The position numbers and the translations under genes are program-made. The notes below the pieces were generated by a model. That model saw only the letters and a program-made list of their open reading frames with translations. It was not told the DNA's origin and did not search any database. Below, in pieces: positions 6,960-7,231 of a DNA stretch of 7,231 nucleotides (position 1 is the first letter of the stretch; each line of letters opens with the position of its first letter). This DNA comes from Caryophanales bacterium UBA2253. GTDB taxonomy: Bacteria > Bacillota_I > Bacilli_A > ML615J-28 > CAG-698. Where the stretch lies: assembly GCA_002347755.1 (NCBI GenBank), contig DDXT01000067.1, forward strand, positions 1-7,231. The letters run 5' to 3'.

Positions 6960-7136
6960 GCACTGTGGATCTTTTCCTGTGTTTCTAAGGCTAGTTTACT
7001 CTAGACCTTTTCGAGGTGATTATTACCGCAGTCTTTTTTCGAATGTTAATCAGGAAAATTTTGCCTAGGATCCTAGAGCTTTCATGAGAAACGTGAATAC
7101 TTGAAAAAAGAATTTACTGCGCGTTTAGAACAGTGC
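6960..7136 (+). ncRNA. candidate IS110 bridge RNA
   Basis: The 177-base segment is closed by a perfect 7-bp outer stem: GCACTGT (6960-6966) with ACAGTGC (7130-7136). Inside is a 5' hairpin, AAGG-CTAG (6987-6994) with CTAG-A-CCTT (7001-7009), which has one bulged A. Then comes a long arm: CGCAGT (7027-7032) pairs with ACTGCG (7116-7121), and CTTTTTTC (7033-7040) pairs with GAAAAAAG (7103-7110) across a 5-base bulge. The arm opens into a large internal loop (7041-7062 opposite 7080-7102) capped by GCCTAG (7063-7068) with CTAG-A-GC (7073-7079). A stem, guide-sized internal loop and apical stem is the known plan of bridge RNA loops. A T-rich run at 7141-7152 follows the outer stem. Which strands are target or donor guides cannot be assigned. 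Confidence 0.6.
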
Positions 7137-7152
7137 CAATATTTTTATTTTT

Positions 7153-7158
7153 AGGAGG
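7153..7158 (+). promoter_or_regulatory. ribosome binding site of the IS110 transposase
   Basis: AGGAGG (7153-7158) lies 8 bases before TTG 7167. It decides the TTG start, since no ATG or GTG lies at a suitable distance in frame. Confidence 0.85.
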
Positions 7159-7166
7159 TGTCGAAA

Positions 7167-7231
7167 TTGACTTTTTTTGTTGGCATCGATATTGCCAAAT
7201 TCAAACACGACTGTTTCATCGCCGATGATAA
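7167..7231 (+). CDS. IS110-family transposase (recombinase), N-terminal fragment cut by the window edge
   Basis: From TTG 7167 the frame reads MTFFVGIDIAKFKHDCFIADD before the window ends. VGIDIAK is the first strand of the RuvC-like DEDD catalytic domain of IS110-family recombinases; its Asp8 is the first catalytic acid. The KHDCFI continuation is typical of Bacillota members. Such enzymes excise the element as a circle and insert it at sites chosen by the bridge RNA. Only 21 residues are visible, so whether the gene is intact, and whether it is of the IS110 or IS1111 group, cannot be judged from the protein. The noncoding structured DNA upstream favours the IS110 group. Confidence 0.85.
   Translation, partial: MTFFVGIDIAKFKHDCFIADD

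Larger units (their letters stand above)
6948..7231 (+). mobile_element. left end of an IS110-family insertion sequence (partial)
   Basis: The element is recognised from the transposase N-terminus at 7167-7231 and from the roughly 200-base structured noncoding region in front of it, typical of the IS110 group, where the noncoding end upstream of the transposase encodes the bridge RNA. IS110 elements lack long terminal inverted repeats, so the exact left boundary cannot be fixed. I place it at or slightly left of the -10 box; the hairpin at 6928-6946 may be target or element. The right end is outside the window. Confidence 0.75.

Noticed and set aside
7065..7076. CTAGGATCCTAG palindrome as a separate operator
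   Set aside because: It is better explained as the apical hairpin of the structured IS110 noncoding end.
1..7231. CRISPR array, tRNA or rRNA genes
   Set aside because: No regularly spaced direct repeats and no tRNA or rRNA signatures were seen on either strand.

Overview
The window looks like chromosomal DNA from a Gram-positive-type bacterium of the Bacillota/Mycoplasmatota kind. The support is strong AGGAGG-type ribosome sites, AT-rich intergenic DNA with near-consensus sigma-A promoters, a TTG start, a Bacillota-style class II ribonucleotide reductase and a Bacillota-style HflX. hflX and its convergent neighbour both end in TGA and Trp is written TGG, so there is no sign of the mycoplasma code. 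I cannot name a genus; assignment to Erysipelotrichia or to the Acholeplasma/Izemoplasma side is a guess.

Layout. Positions 1-216 are an AT-rich upstream region with a promoter. 217-2739 (+) is an adenosylcobalamin-dependent ribonucleotide reductase (nrdJ), closed by a strong terminator. A perfect inverted repeat and an extended -10 promoter then drive hflX (2885-4144, +), a ribosome-associated GTPase. hflX converges on a two-gene minus-strand operon, and one palindromic terminator carries both stop codons. The operon begins with a secreted GHL10/DUF187-type family 10 glycosyl-hydrolase-like protein (4839-6851) followed by a translationally coupled 223-residue membrane protein (4161-4832). 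The soluble half of the membrane protein resembles a Nudix domain that has lost its catalytic acids.

Right edge. From about 6948 the sequence is the left end of an IS110-family insertion sequence. Its transposase starts at TTG 7167 with a clear IS110 N-terminus (GIDIAK) and runs off the window. The roughly 200 noncoding bases before it fold into nested hairpins bounded by a 7-bp outer stem (6960-6966 with 7130-7136). One arm is a stem, large internal loop and apical stem, the architecture expected of an IS110 bridge RNA. This is the most interesting part of the window.

nrdJ and hflX are housekeeping genes with separate promoters and no obvious functional link. The minus-strand pair probably acts at the cell envelope: a secreted glycan-active enzyme made together with a membrane partner of unknown role. 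The IS110 element sits about 100 bases upstream of that operon, so it may affect the operon's expression.
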